Below are positions 1 to 13,379 of a stretch of DNA of 64,000 nucleotides, piece by piece. The position numbers were made by a program, and so were the translations under genes. Below the pieces are notes generated by a model, which was given only the letters and a program-made list of their open reading frames with translations, was not told where the DNA came from and made no database searches. This DNA is from Eremophila alpestris peregrina. Its lineage: Eukaryota > Chordata > Aves > Passeriformes > Alaudidae. The stretch's first letter is position 1; each line of letters opens with the position of its first letter. Location of the stretch: positions 16,804,813 through 16,868,812 of the forward strand of contig WMCF01000015.1 in the NCBI GenBank assembly GCA_009792885.1, read 5' to 3'.

Positions 1-2009
1 GAGTTGGTACTAAAGGTAATCTTGTGGCTGATGTATTGCAGCTGTGTTAATTATCCAGGAGTGGGAACAGCCTTGTTCTCCCAGCCATGGGTGTGATAAA
101 GAGTGAGCTGGGCTGAGAGGGGCCTCTGTTTCAGTCACAGCTCAGCTGGAGTTGTAGCTGGAGCCAGGTGGAGCCTGCTGCTGTGCTGTGAAGACCCAGG
201 GACAGGAGGCTGTGCAAGGGGCAGATAAGGTAAGACTTTGTACCTGGGACAGGTGGGCAGGACAGGATGGAGTGAGCTGAAACTGTGAGAAGGGAGAGAG
301 AAGAAGGAGAACTGACTGGCTGTTGGCATAAATGGACAGACCCTGAGAGCTGCTTGGAGCTGCTTTAATAGGGTAAGATAGAAACTGGTAAATAACAAGG
401 TGTTGGTGTGTGAAGCCTTCTGATTTATATGAAAGACTGATAGATAATAAAGTCCTGATGCTTGGAGCCCCTAGAAGTTTTTAATGAAGCACTTTGTGTG
501 TTGTGACTGTCTCAACTGCCACATAACCTGGCTTCACTTTTGGGGCATTTCATTTTCCACCAGCAGAGGGATTGACATTTTGAGGGTGTTTATGCAAAGC
601 TCCTTAGGCCTCTCCCAGACATCCAAGGGCACCATGTTATATCTCTACCTGGCCAGATGATCTGCAGGATTTATCCCTGCTCCAGGTATTTGGTGTTCCC
701 TACTCCCAGCAGGTACCAGAGATAAGACCAGTAAATGGGTGGAGTTCACAGTAAAACCAAAAAAGAGCAGAAAGCCTCCCTGTTAAGGACACTTAACAAA
801 TAAGCTGCCAGGCACTAGTGGTGGCTGAAATCAAAGAGAAGCACTAAGTCTAATGCTGACAGTCTCTCATATCATCAACAGAGACAGGCTCCTCTTAAGC
901 ACAGGTTGAGAACAGGGACCTTTTGGAAAACCCCAAAACAAGGCTGCTGCTCCCCTTGATCAAGCTCAAATTTACCTGCTGATTACCAACAGAACCAGGC
1001 ACCGGCCTCCTGCTGCTGAAGTTAGCTTTTTGTCTCTTGCTTGTCCCATTTTGGCATCTTGCAGGTACAGAGCTATAGGCCTACAGCTGCTCTGTGCAAA
1101 CAGCCCTCACAACTTGAAAGCAAACTTTCAAAATCTGTAATGAATATGTTTTAACTGAGTAACTTAAATTGACCCTCATCATGAAGGGTCACTCTAATAT
1201 TAACTCCAGCACAAGCAGGTTCCTTCCAGAGGAGATCTACCCATAGCAGTGCTTTGCTTTATGTATTTCAAGCCACTCTGTTTGCAGGGTTATAATAGCA
1301 CTGGCTTCCCCTAAAACTAATGACTGCTACTTCTTTTTTTTTTTTTTTTTTTAGTTTTCATTTAGTTCCTCTTTCATGAAGCTGGTGCATATTCCTTCTC
1401 CTCACCACTTCCACAGGAAGGTGAATAGCTCCCTCAAGTGCTCTATGCACTCCTTCATCTGATGGAAAACTAGAGCTGACACTTTCCTTGGGAATCCTTC
1501 TCTCTGTTCTGCAATTCAAACTGCTTCTTATACTGCATCAGACAGACTATGAATCAAAAACATAGCCCAGGAGAACAATTAACATCCAAGCTCCAGCCTT
1601 TCCTTCTCTCCTGTTTACATGCAATAAAAATGGGGAAAACGCTCATTCAAAACCCTGGAATTTTGAAGACTGAGAGTTGGCCCCAAAGTAGGCAAAAAAA
1701 ACCCCAAAACAAACCACTAAGGTAATATTTTAAATAATTTTTTCACTGCAAGTAGTTTCTCTGTATCTCATTTTGCAAGCTTTCATCTTGTGAGAGTGAC
1801 ATTACAGACATAAATGGTGTGCAAATCCTACACTTTAGGCTAAACATTCTTGGTTTAGTAGGAAATACTAGTAAAAGAGATATGACAAATAACAAATACT
1901 AAAAAAATAGATAATAATTTTTTAAAAGCCATTTGCCTCATTGGAAAAGTATTCTTCATTTCAAGATTAATTTACCAGGGTGCCAATAACTTTTTTACAC
2001 AAAGATTCC
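1..2009. other. Intergenic DNA, no gene seen
   Basis: No open frame here resembles a known protein, and no splice-flanked exon was recognised on either strand. The stretch contains a T-run of about 18 near 1332-1351 and a CTCF-like word at 560-570. By synteny this is the region downstream of SUCLA2, towards the HTR2A side. Confidence 0.6.
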
Positions 2010-2795
2010 TTTCACCCAACAACTTCAGAGGTTGCTCAGCGCATCTCCTGGCAGGTCTTTAATACTGCCAAGACCGAAGCTCTCTGGGCAATCTGTGACA
2101 CTGTTTGACTACTCTCACAGCAAAAAAGTCTTCTGTTTAAACAGAATTTGCTGTGTTTTAAATAGAAATTGTGTCCATTGTCCCTTGTTCTTTACCCAAG
2201 CACTAATTAGAACAGCCTGACTCTGGCGTCTTTATTCTTCCAGTCAGGCATTCATTCACATGGATAAGACTCCATTCTCCAAGATGATGTGCCAGCTCTA
2301 CAAACCCCTTCTTAAATCAGAGATGTTCTAGGCTCTTTATCATCTTTGTGGCCCTGCACTGACCTTGCTCCAGTATGTCCATGTCTCTCCTGTACTGGAG
2401 AGCCCAGCACTCCACATGTGCCTAGGCTGAAGAGTGGGGAAGGATCAGCTCCCTGAACCTGCTGGTGACCCCCTGCCCATTGCAGCCCCAGAGGCTGTTA
2501 GCCTTTGTTGCAAGGGCACAGTGCCAGTTCATGGCCAGTTTGTCACCCCACAGGAGGCCCAAAGCCTTTGCTGCAGAGTTGATTTCCAGTCATTCCTCCC
2601 CCAGTGTGTACTGGAGATTGGGGCTGTTCTTCCACAGGTGCAGGACTTTGCATTCCATATCGCTAAACTTCCAGAGGTTCCTCTCAGGCCATTTCTCCAG
2701 CCCACAGAGATCCTTATGGATGGTAGCACAGCCACCTCATTTGTTCACTGCTCCTCCCAGTTTTGTGTCAGCAGCAGACTTTGGAGTGTAAGAAA
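2010..2795 (-). mobile_element. Old CR1-type LINE fragment, 3' part
   Basis: Read on the minus strand, this matches the bird CR1 pattern I know: the C-terminal part of the reverse transcriptase frame followed by the 3' tail region. Recognisable blocks include the antisense phrases for the hydrophilic 'gene fragment-dye' type repeat words near 2344-2420 and the block at 2640-2770 that ends near the TTTTGTGTCAGCAGCAGACTT word. The frame is broken by many substitutions and indels, so no RT can be made. The plus-strand open frames of 148 and 108 codons here are antisense by-products. The element has no detectable 5' part, as usual for truncated CR1 copies. Confidence 0.75.
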
Positions 2796-3350
2796 TATAA
2801 AAGTCTGGGCACAGGCAGTCCCATACCAGCTCAGCTCAGAGCCAGAGAGAAGTCCCACGCTTATTTCCTTGACTGGCTGATGTGTATGGAGCCAGAGATC
2901 AAGGTGTGTTGTAGGGGAGTTTTCCTGGAGCAGGCACGGCTCTGTGCTGATCAGATACCCTAAATAAGGAGACAAGGTATGTCTCTGCTTTTTCAATTGC
3001 TGCCTTGCTGCTGTGTGAACTTGGGGCTTTTGGTTTGTTTTCATTATCACTCCCAAATTTACTCCATTTGCTCAGTGTATGCAAGTGAATGTCTCTATGG
3101 ATCAGACTTGCCAAGAAATGGCAGTTGCTGACAAAAATCTCATTCTGGAATGTGATCAGAAGCTCAGTCTTGAAATCAGTCAGGATTTCGGTTGTTTGAA
3201 CAAGATAAAAATGCAAAGGAGGCAAGTGTCAAACTCTCGTTCTGGCCTTTGTCAGTTTGAACACTTACATTTGCACACCTACTAAAAAGTCATCTGAGCA
3301 GCATGTCACCTCAACTCCTGTCTTGGGGTCAGAGTCTCTCTCTTCACAGC
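2796..3350. other. Intergenic DNA, nothing recognised
   Basis: Short overlapping open frames on both strands (up to 108 codons) show no known motif. I see no repeat family here. Confidence 0.5.
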
Positions 3351-3800
3351 TCTCATGGTTTCACCCCAGCTGGCAATGAAGCACCACACAGCTGCTCACT
3401 CACTCCCCCCGTGTCAGGATGGGGGAGAGAACTGGAAGAGTAAAAGTGAGAAGACTCCTGGGTTGAGATCAAGGCAGTTGAATAGCTAAAGCAAGAGCCA
3501 TGCACGCAAGCAAAGCAAATCAAGGAATCCACTCACCACCTCCCAAGGGCCAGCAGGTGTTACCTGTTTTTCTAGGAAAGCAGGGCTCCACCATGTAATG
3601 GTGGCTTTGGAAGATAAACACCGTGATTTCAAATGTTCCCCACTTCCCATCTTCTTTCCCCAGCTTTATGTGCTGAGTATGATGGGATGTCCCTGTGGTC
3701 AGTTGGGATCAGCTGTCCAGAGTGTGTCCCCTCCCAGCTCCTAGTGCACTCCCAGCCTTGCTGCCAGGCATGCTGCTGGAACAAGGGAAGCCTGAGCCCA
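3351..3800 (-). mobile_element. Endogenous retrovirus LTR relic
   Basis: The interval matches a common avian endogenous-retrovirus LTR as I remember it. Diagnostic parts are the terminal block with GGTTTCACCCCAGCTGGCAA near 3357, the CACTCACTCCCCCC block near 3399, and the region around 3660-3770 with the TCAGCTGTCC and CCCCTCCCAGCTCC words. The minus orientation is my best reading. No gag, pol or env sequence lies beside it and no second LTR is near, so it looks like a decayed solo LTR. The distal end near 3800 is uncertain. Confidence 0.65.
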
Positions 3801-4749
3801 GCAGCTGCTCTTTGCAGAGGGCTACAGGACAGAGAGAACAGAGGGCAGAGGCAGAGCTCTCAGGAAGAGCCAGCTACCCTCAGACACAATCACAGGTTCC
3901 CACACTGAAGGACAAGGTGAGCTGGGAAATCAGGAAAAAACTTCAGTAAAACATTTGGATAATACAACCTGAATGTGATGCAGTTAAACCCAAGAGTCAT
4001 CCAGCTGTAGCTCCAGCCTGCTCACCTCAATTTTTTCTGCATTATTTTCTTTTTACCTCACAGTGGTTCTCTCTCCCTCTAAATCCTCTGTGATTAGGGA
4101 GTGCAGACTGGGTTCTAAAGAGTAGCAGTCTCAGTGGACTTGAAGGAATTTAATCTCTGCTGTCAAAGATGCTGAAAATTTGAGGGAGAAAATAAGATTT
4201 CCTGCCTGCTAGAAACAAGGAAGCAGAAGCATTTTTGAAGAAAGAGGAATGTGTGTCAGGGGAGAAGCAAGACCTAATGTATATCTACTCTGCTAAACCA
4301 AATCAAGTTGAGGACCTCTTACTGCCCACCTTGGTAACTTTTTAGATCGCTGCCTTTCTGTTTTGACTGCTCTGACCAGCTTTCTCCAAGGTGTATCTGC
4401 TCTGGAGGAAAGCAGCCTTAAAAAGGTTCAGTGCTAAACTATCCAAGACTTTTAATAATAAGCATAGACAAAAACATGGAGGCCAAGTTGTCTTCAGCAA
4501 TGCCCACTCTGGAAAACAAAGATAGTCTAGCATGAAATAAATGCAGTTTCATGAGGAGGTTGCTCAGAACCTCTCTGCCCTGAGCTACAGGCTCATCTGG
4601 AGCATGGAGACAAATCTACCCCCACAGCTAAGAATGTTCCATACATCCCATAAAAAAAGGAGGTAAGGGATGGTTGTCATATCAGCACCAGAAAGGAAAC
4701 AGTTCCTCACTGCACTTAAACTCAGAAAAATGGGGTTAAAGGAAATTTG
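3801..4749. other. Intergenic DNA, nothing recognised
   Basis: Ordinary unique-looking sequence. The only open frames are under 95 codons and without motifs. Confidence 0.5.
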
Positions 4750-5515
4750 GAAAGGTCTAACCCCCCCTCCCCTCTACTTGTTTCTATAGTTCTCTGCAGG
4801 AAAGACCCAGCAGTGTCCCAGTCAAGCTGTCCTTACCAGGAAAAGCTCTTCCCAGTATCCACTCACAGCCTGAGAGGTTACACTTTAAGCCTGGTGCTCC
4901 TCATGCCATCTACCACAGACATGGAGAATAGATTATTTCTTAACCCTCTTTCTAAAGCCTTCTTAAACTTTCTTTGCTCTCAGGCACTTCTCCTCTAGCC
5001 TAAACAATTCCAGTATTCTTTTCCCTCTCCTCCCAGGTCAGGTTTGCCAGACCTTAGATCATTCATGTTGGCCTCCTCCTCACTCTTTCCCACTGAGCTA
5101 CATCTTTCCAGATAAGTTGGAAAATGCCTACGTTACTTCACTGAAGATACTGTATAGATCAATACTTCTCTTTATTAATTCATTTAAAATGTATTATTCC
5201 TTTTCCACAATAATACACCTTAGCTATCTAGCTCTCCTTTTCTGCAGGTGCCATCTGGCCACTGGTTCCCTGGTGTTTGTTACCACTGTTCAGTTGAAAT
5301 AGCTCGTTTTGTCTCTCAAATCTCACCCTTTAAATTAATTCTGAATTTTGCTCTTATCTTCAATTGCACATTTGGCCCCTCCCAGCTTTATGCCATCTAT
5401 ACATTTAATGTGAACATCCACTCTTCACAAATGCAGCTGAAGTTAGACCCAGGACAGACCTGAGCATGACCTTGCTCCCTCTTCAGCAGGATGTCTTCTG
5501 TAAAGAGAATGCACA
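4750..5515 (-). mobile_element. Very old CR1/L3-like LINE fragment
   Basis: Strongly diverged, but the order of blocks on the minus strand follows the amniote CR1/L3 RT C-terminal and 3' region. The blocks are the 'CAGGTCAGGTTTGCCAGACC' type word at about 5035-5055, CCCCTCCCAGCTTTATGCCATC near 5376-5397, and the AGACCCAGGACAGACC word near 5446-5461. It is more decayed than the copy at 2010-2795. No intact frame remains. Confidence 0.55.
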
Positions 5516-8500
5516 TCACAGGTACCTGGAGCAGTTACCCAGGAGCAAGGGAGGCCAAGGGGGATTTTGTATGAGACAGCACTTCAGAACCAAAGGTGAG
5601 TGACCCAGCTTTAGCTTTACTTTTCAGAAAGGACAAGGAAGTGGTTGATAAGCAGAGGGTGGATGTGAGATATGTTAACTTGTGAAGATGAACGTCAAAA
5701 ATTGAAGAAAAGTCATCTGCAATGAAATGTGGAAAAAGCAGGAACAGCTAAAAGAAAGGGGCTAGGAAAAAGGCACCATGGTCCTATTATTGTTCCTCAT
5801 CACTTCATGGCATATGTACCTTTTGCTCCCCCTTCATTCTAGTTGAATTGGAAATAAATGAGCAGGAACTATGTATTCCCTTCTGTGTGCTATGGTTAAG
5901 TAATACAGAGCCCTGATTCCAACTAGGATACCCAAGTAACTTCATCACAACGATATGAAAGAAATGAAGAGTGAAGTGATGGTGAGGTCAAGCATACAAA
6001 AAAGAAGAGAGAAAACACTCCTGACACCACACCATCTAGCACAAAACTCAAGCACACACTGAGATGGGCTGGTCATGTTCAAGTGTGGGTCAATTGCTAT
6101 AAAAATAAGCAATTCAGATTTCAATGGCCCAGTCTGTGCCAAGTCTTAGGTCAGGGGAGTTAAGTAATCATTTTCCCTTGCAACACAACCTGTGACTTTA
6201 AAACAAATAGACAGCACTAGTGTCTAGCAGCTTAACGACTTAAAAAAAGCTAGGTGGGAGACAGATATCTTTCTTTTGACCTGAGGATCACACCAACAAC
6301 TGCTGTGCAACCTAAGAACTTAAAAAAAACCAAACAAACAAACAAAAAAAAAAAACCCAGAAAGCCAAACTAGGAGCCTTTACTTTAAGCTGTACATACT
6401 TAGGAGAAAGACTTTTAAGACTTTTTTAATTTAAATAGGTCTTCACAACATACCTATTCCAAGTGAGCTTTGAATAAACAGTCCTTCTGATGGGTAGAGC
6501 AACACATTTCAAGCAGGATCTTTCCACAGCTACACAAGCATCCACACAACCATGCAGGCCCCCTCCCCAGTGGGAGGAGAGAAAGAGCAGGGTGGACAAA
6601 AGCAAAAGAGTCACTATAGAGACAGTTTAATAAGCGCTGCAAAGGCAGTCACCACCTCCCACAAGCAGACTGATGCCCAGTCATGGAACAACAGTCAGCT
6701 TGGGAGACAGAATCCTGACAGACATACGTGAGGAGAAAACAATCGACAAAGCAACACAGAGGACTCATAGAGGCAAGCTGCCAGAAAGCAGTGGGGAAGC
6801 CAAAGGAAAAGGACAAGCAAAGGAGAGTAGTGTGCTTTAAATACATAGAACATGCAGTGGAGCATCTATAAATGCAAGGAACTAACACCAGAAAACAGTA
6901 ATATGGGAGGGGGTTGAGGGTAGAGAGGTTTTCCTGATTTTCTCTTTTAAAGTAGAATGGTATCAAGCTGTCACAGTGTCTGACAGACAGCTCAGCTGTA
7001 CTGGCATTAGTTTCCTCACAAGAGCACCAAGAACAGGAGCTGTTTTAAATCCATTTTCTTTGAAATGGATTTGCTCCAAGTGATTTTGTTTCAAGGACCC
7101 AATCTGATTAGAGGTCATGGCTGCAATTCTCTTGGAGGAAAGGAAGTGGCAGGTGTCAGAGGTAATCATGTGTGATCTGCAGACACTGCTTATGGGGCTG
7201 CTCCAAACTGCAATAGACCTGTCATGACAATGATAGGTAGAGGTCATGCCAGGGAGACCAGAAGGGCAAAGGGTCCATCAGTCTTGTGACAGTAATAAGG
7301 GCACCATTCAGTATTCCACAGTTGCATGTTTCATTAGATTTAGCTCCTTTTCTTTTTTTTTTTCTTATTTTTCTTGCTTCTATTGCAAGGACAACACTGC
7401 AGCTTACCTTTGGGATCATGGTAAAATAAAAGGAATATAAGGAAACTATTAGAAGCACACATGCTATTTTCCTGAACAAGTTACATGATTAGTTCAGAGA
7501 AAAGGGATAAGCCAATAAATACTGAAAATCACTGCTGGAGTTTGCCAGCCAGGAAGCAGCTTTAGGCCTTCCATCATCAGCCAACTTTGCAATGACTATG
7601 AATGCTGCCCAGCCATAGTGGGTAGATCCAGCCAAGCCAAGCAAACAGGTCACACTCCACACGTGGTGTGACTCCTTTTAGTGAAAAGATTTGATGTTCA
7701 GGAAAGGTCAAAAGTGTAGAAAAAGGAGAGCTCTCTTACTGCTAACTCATGGGATTGAGGACCCCCAAATCTGGTCTTGTCTTTCACATATGATGTTATT
7801 TTCCAGAGAACTCCATTCTCGCTACAGCCTGAACTTCCCAAGCTCAAAGCTACCAAAAACTCTGCCACTCCACACCTGCTGCAGGCAGCACTTAATCAGG
7901 TAACAAAGTTAGTAGAAGCAGAGGTGTATACAGTATGCAAACAGATAAACTGTTCACAAATTCATAGTTACTAATCCCAGCACATTTATACATACACATG
8001 CATAGACACATCTGCACATATATGCACACACACACAATTATGAAACTACTGGCATGTTGTTATGAGTCCAGTATGAAAACAACAGTAAAAATACAAACAG
8101 TAGTTTCATGTTATTTGCAGTGAGGTCTTTTATTCAGGCTGTACCCACTCAGATCCCTTCTCATTTCCCTCAAATGTTGCAGAAACTCGCTGCCATTTCA
8201 AAGAAAAGCACAGACTGGTGAAGATTTCAATCAGCAGAAAACTACAGCAGAAAACTGCAGGCAAACAGGAACACAGATAAGGCCCCTCAGTGTTTCTGAA
8301 CTTGGGTGCAGATGGAGACCAAACAAGATCATTAAAGTCCAGAGCATGATACAAGTCCAGAAAAAGTAAGGGGGGGGAAAAGACCTTAGCAAAAAAAAAA
8401 GACATCTCAAAACAAACAAAAAAATCCAACACTATTAATTTCCCTTAAGAAAACTGAATTATCAGAAATGCTGGAAACTCCAGCACACAGTGCCTTAGGC

Positions 8501-11500
8501 TCTCTTCCTACACACCGAATTTCTGCTTTCCTACAGCCAAGGAGCTAATTACTGCCTGTGAAACCCAAGACACCATCCTGAAATAACCTGACCTGCAGAC
8601 ACATAAGATCACAACTCTTTGTCAGGGAAAAGCCATCCCCATTGCTGTGTATCTACTGCTTGCACACTTCCTCTGTCTCTTAGACATCTGTAAAGTTTCT
8701 GCTATTTTAACACATGAAATTTGGAGTCAGGTAAAAACAAATAAACCAGAAAACCCTTTGTCAAAAATCAATTCTTAGTAAGTTCTGTCCTTTAGATTTT
8801 ATTCTGAGTAAAATTTTTTACTGGGCTCATCAGCCACCACAACTGAGCAACTTCACTCCTCTGTTCCCTGTTCCTTACGGTAAAAACCACAACTGCCTCA
8901 GGATTTCTGGCTCATGGAAGTAAATTGCTCAGTTGTAAATGGAGGAGGAGAAAAAGTCACAAACCAAGTAATAGAAGTATGTGCATGGGCCCTTCACTAG
9001 GTTCTTGCACTTTAACCCATGCTTGAAGAAAATCTTTCGCTACATTTTAAGAATTGCTTAATTATGGCATACCATATCTTACAAAACTAATGATCCCAAC
9101 TGTCTTTTACAAATATAGTTTGGTTTGCAGGGTGTTTCATCTATTCACCTGAAATGAAAATAAATGTATGTGCTGTGCTAAAGCTCACCTGTAGAACAGA
9201 AACTCCAGGGTGCAGCCACTGCCAGTTTTGAGTGGTTTTTGCCTCATTTGTGTCTACTTCTGACTAACTATACTCCAAATCCCAAATCACTGCTGAACAG
9301 GAGAGTGTATTTGTGAGGCATCACTGTTACTGCTCTAGATCTAACACCTTTCTGGGTCATCCCCTACCATGTCAGCATTTCACCTGAGCCCTGAAGTTGG
9401 ACCCTGTGATGCAGAAGAGCAGTAACTGAATTTCAGTGATATTTACAATTCATTTTAAGTTTTGCAGTCAGTATGCACCAAGGCTGCCAATGTCTATCCA
9501 GACAGGCTGGAACAGCCAGGCTTCAAATTAAATCTAGTGCTGAACTCCTCCTTTCTCAGGTGCTGGGTACTTCAACTGCCAGGCAACTTGCTGGGGAGAA
9601 CAGCTGGTATCTCCTTCTCCTCCCCCCTTGGCCCCAGCCTCTGCTCACTGGGGAGGTGAAGCGTACCTTTTTCTCTTCCCTACCTGCCCTCACAAGATAA
9701 AAACTGTACAACACATCCTTCTCAAAACACCAGCCAGTACAGACATTTTCTTACACTGCAGCTTCCCTCAGCTGGGGTACAGCAGTTGCAGACCACCTGC
9801 AGCAACAGCCTCTGTTACACAAAGAGGTTGATCAGGCAGACTGAAATCAGGATTTAGAAGCAAGTCTTGGTAGACTGAGGCACTACAAAATAGCAGCAAT
9901 TCACTGCCTTCTTGACATTTGAATTTAGGTATTTATTTTTCAATAGTGCAGTCTTAGCTTGCAATTAAGCCTCCATTAAATCCAGGGCCAATCTTTCATC
10001 TACACATGGTAAGAAGAAAGCTACTTGAAGTTTAGCAGTTTCACTTCCATGAAATTGGAGTTTTCCTCCTTGCTGCAGGGAGTTTTTTTCAAGGTGTTAA
10101 TATAAAGGCCACATTAAATGCATTAAACTCATTAGTAGTTTGAAACACAGCTTTATTCCCAGCTCCTCCAGAGCTTCCATTTTTTATACCTTTCTTCACA
10201 GCTGTTCAACAGTGGAATTGTTTTAAATACAAGAATTGTTTTAAACAAATTTGACTAATCCCCCAACTATATCTATATCTATACTACCACTACTTAAAAT
10301 TCTACAGCGTTTTTTCCATGAAGGTCAACTATTTCACCAAAGTATCACAGAAGAAAGTGGATTAATATAGTAAACAGAAATTGGTGGAGTAGACAATAGA
10401 TTAAAAAAATATATTTAATATTTTAGGAAGTAATTAATTATTTAGAAAGCAAGTTTGACCCTTAACTTTTGCCAGAGCTGTCTTTAAGCACATTGGCCAC
10501 AAAGTGCCCTGAATTCAACACTTGGGGTTGCTGTGGAACATGAGACCAGCTAATTACTGAATTTCAAGACTGGTAGAGATGATTACATTACTCTCACAAA
10601 AAGACATTTGTTTTCATAGTATTTCAAAATCAGTTATAAAAGTCTTGACTGGTAACAACTGCATCAAAAGACAGCAAAACATCTAATATAAACTACTGTC
10701 ATTAAAATTCCTGCTCCTCTGAAGCTCTCATCTGTATGAAGTTGTTTACACATTTTTCATGTTTTGATAATGCTGTTAGGAATTTTGCTTCTGGCTGTAC
10801 AGACTAATTTTAGCAAGTCTCCATTCCAACACACCTTTGGATTATTAACACTGCAATACAGTATGGATAAGGAGGTTGTCTGTAAGGCTTTAAATAGATT
10901 CTGACACATCAGCTTTGGGCCTTTAAATTACCAACTAAATACCAAATGAACTAACATTGCTTGGTTGCAACATGCTTTGATTTAGGCAAAACAGTCTGAA
11001 AAATGTTTAAAATACACAGGTAATTAAAAGGTCCCCCAGCAGTCCTACACCTTAATGAAAGCAATCTCCATATGCCTACTTGGTTTCAAGATACTGACCA
11101 CAAATCAATCCCTGTTTATTCACCATGCGAAATAAAAAAGAATGTTTGCAGGCCCATGATTGGAAAGGGCCATGCCTCACACCTGTACACATCACATATG
11201 CTGTCCTGGTCATGGTCTTTCATATTACTGCTCACACACTTGCCATGTCTCCCATCCTGTCTCTAACATCATCTGCAGCCCCTTACTACCAGTTCCAAAG
11301 GGTAATTCCACTTTTTCCAGTTAGGAAGTATTTGGACTACAAATATCCCACACCTATTCCACATCCATTGTTAAAGGAATACTTTGGGCTTTAAAAATAC
11401 CCTAATTGCAAAATACTGCTTTGACAAGTGTGCAACTTCTGCTACAAGTCTACGTTACTGGCAATGTCAGTATTTTACATTCCTCTCAAAGATGGACATG

Positions 11501-12560
11501 ACTTAGCCTTGGCTCCCTCTCCCCTACTCAACTACATTTAACAATTCAAACAGGGTATAAGCAAATTCTGGATCAACAGCAGGATCTAGTTTTGCCTCCA
11601 TTCATTAGATTTGTGTGAAAAGATAATTTCCATTTAATATTAGCAGTTAAGATTTCTAAGTAAATAGGAAAAAAAAAGGTAGAAGCAAACACACATGCTA
11701 AAATTTCACTATATTATCTAAATTATTCAATGCTTAACAGATGTATTCAAACTAGTCATCTCTGCAATTCAATTCAAGGCTACTGAATAAAAGCAATTCC
11801 AAGCACATCCACAAGCCAAATTTAGCATGCTGGATCAACAGCACACAGTATTCAGTTGTGAGAGAACAGCTAGGATCAAAAATAATCCAGTTTAAATTTG
11901 GAGAGAGTTTAACTTCTGCTGATTTTCTTTACTACTGCCAAAAAGATTACTTAAATACACGATGCTAGTATAAAGTATTTTCATTTAATACCCCACTTCT
12001 TTATAAGCACACTATTGATTTTCTTACATTTCATATAATCCTTTTAAGTCCTTAGTTCATATCTGTATGATTTCCTATTCTGAATCCCCACTATGGAGGT
12101 GGCTCCATTATTTCCAGATAAAACTATACAATCATTAGCCAAGAAAATAACATTTCAAACAAAAAAGCCTACAAAATACAAACAAAAAATGAGTGCCTAT
12201 TTGGAAACTAAACAGTAAATGGATCATCATCCAAGTTCAGTGTAATATGAAAATCAAGTAAACTGACAAAAATTAATGGTTATTTGTTAGTAGAAGCACT
12301 ATTTCCCCAAGAAGCAACAATTTCCTGCATATTTATTTGTGCAGAGATGAGTTATACTTTAGCAAGATGTTACATGCATGATATCTGTCCAAGCTTTTCA
12401 ACAAGAGTTCACGTGGTTTTAATCACACAGTGACTTTCAGGGAGGGAAAAAATTAACATATGGGCACTACAACTTTACTCCTAAAAAGGTTGTAGTTTGT
12501 CTTAAATGATGGCTAAATCCCTGACTATATGCAATTTATCCAAATGGTAACATATAAAAG
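5516..12560. other. 7-kb intergenic stretch downstream of SUCLA2
   Basis: No exon, RNA gene or clear transposon was recognised. It carries A-rich simple sequence at 6318-6358, a short CA-rich patch near 8020-8036, and ordinary AT-rich unique DNA. Open frames are at most 105 codons and look random. A distal regulatory element cannot be seen from sequence alone. Confidence 0.55.
6318..6358. repeat. A-rich (CAAA)n simple repeat
   Basis: A run of CAAA units grades into a pure A run of about 13. It could be the tail of a lost retroposed element, but nothing recognisable lies upstream. Confidence 0.8.
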
Positions 12561-12587
12561 AAAGACAGTAAAAGTTTTGGGAGATAT

Positions 12588-12609
12588 TTTATTAATGTAC
12601 AATTTTATT
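12588..12609 (-). terminator. SUCLA2: SUCLA2 polyadenylation signals
   Basis: Two AATAAA hexamers on the minus strand, at 12604-12609 and 12588-12593, lie about 700 bases after the SUCLA2 stop codon. Cleavage would be expected roughly 10-30 bases further on, around 12560-12580. The 3' UTR would then run from 13304 to about 12570. Earlier, weaker signals cannot be excluded. Confidence 0.65.
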
Positions 12610-13304
12610 AGCGATGTACAATAGACATTTTACTTCTCTATTTATCCTGTCTCCTTGAAGCTTGGTAAATGCTTGTTTGTATATAAAACTACACAATGCT
12701 TTTTCATGAGGACCAGAAATTGTGAAAATCTAAGTGCTACAGTATATTTTGTAGTGATTTAACACGTTGTCCAGAAGAGTTACCAGCCACTTCAATGAAG
12801 GACTTCTAAAAATATTTCTGATCAAGTTCAAATGCATCTGTTCATAAATAATGATTGGTTTGCTCATGTCCATTATACTGCTAAGTACAAATGTCTCCAA
12901 CATAAAATACCGTTTCAATACATTTTTCCACATGGACAGCTAGATAATCCAGTCATATTTACTTAACCAAGGCTAATACAAATTTACAAGGAAAGTAACT
13001 TCAAAATTCATTCAAAATAATTATTTTTTACCAGAAGCTTTTACTTTGGACAACGCAGAAGTATATGGCAAGTGACATTCTGCAGCAGAAGCTGGAGGCT
13101 TGAGAATAACAACTAAGAAAGACTAAATATCAGCAATACACACTTTTACAAGAATTCTGACCATTCTGAATGTTAACGTTAAAGACCCAATGTTTGTTTG
13201 TGCGCCTGTCAATCAGAACCTCCACAAAAAAGAAAAATTTAAAATTTCCCACAGAACACAGTATTTCAGAGAACTTGTTAGACACTGGCATGACATTTCC
13301 CAGA

Positions 13305-13379
13305 TCAAATTGGCAACTGAAATTTAACATCCACCTGAGCTTGTTTTGCTAAGTTTACTATTTCAGACAGCTTCACCAC
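13305..13379 (-). CDS. SUCLA2: SUCLA2 coding exon 11 (last)
   Basis: Encodes residues 440-463, from VVKLSEIV to the family C-terminus FQLPI, then TGA. The acceptor follows a TTTTTCAG tract and the exon starts in phase 0. Confidence 0.95.
   Translation of the reverse strand: MVKLSEIVNLAKQAQVDVKFQLPI

Noticed and set aside
2434..2880. 148-codon plus-strand frame
   Set aside because: It is the antisense of the CR1 fragment at 2010-2795.
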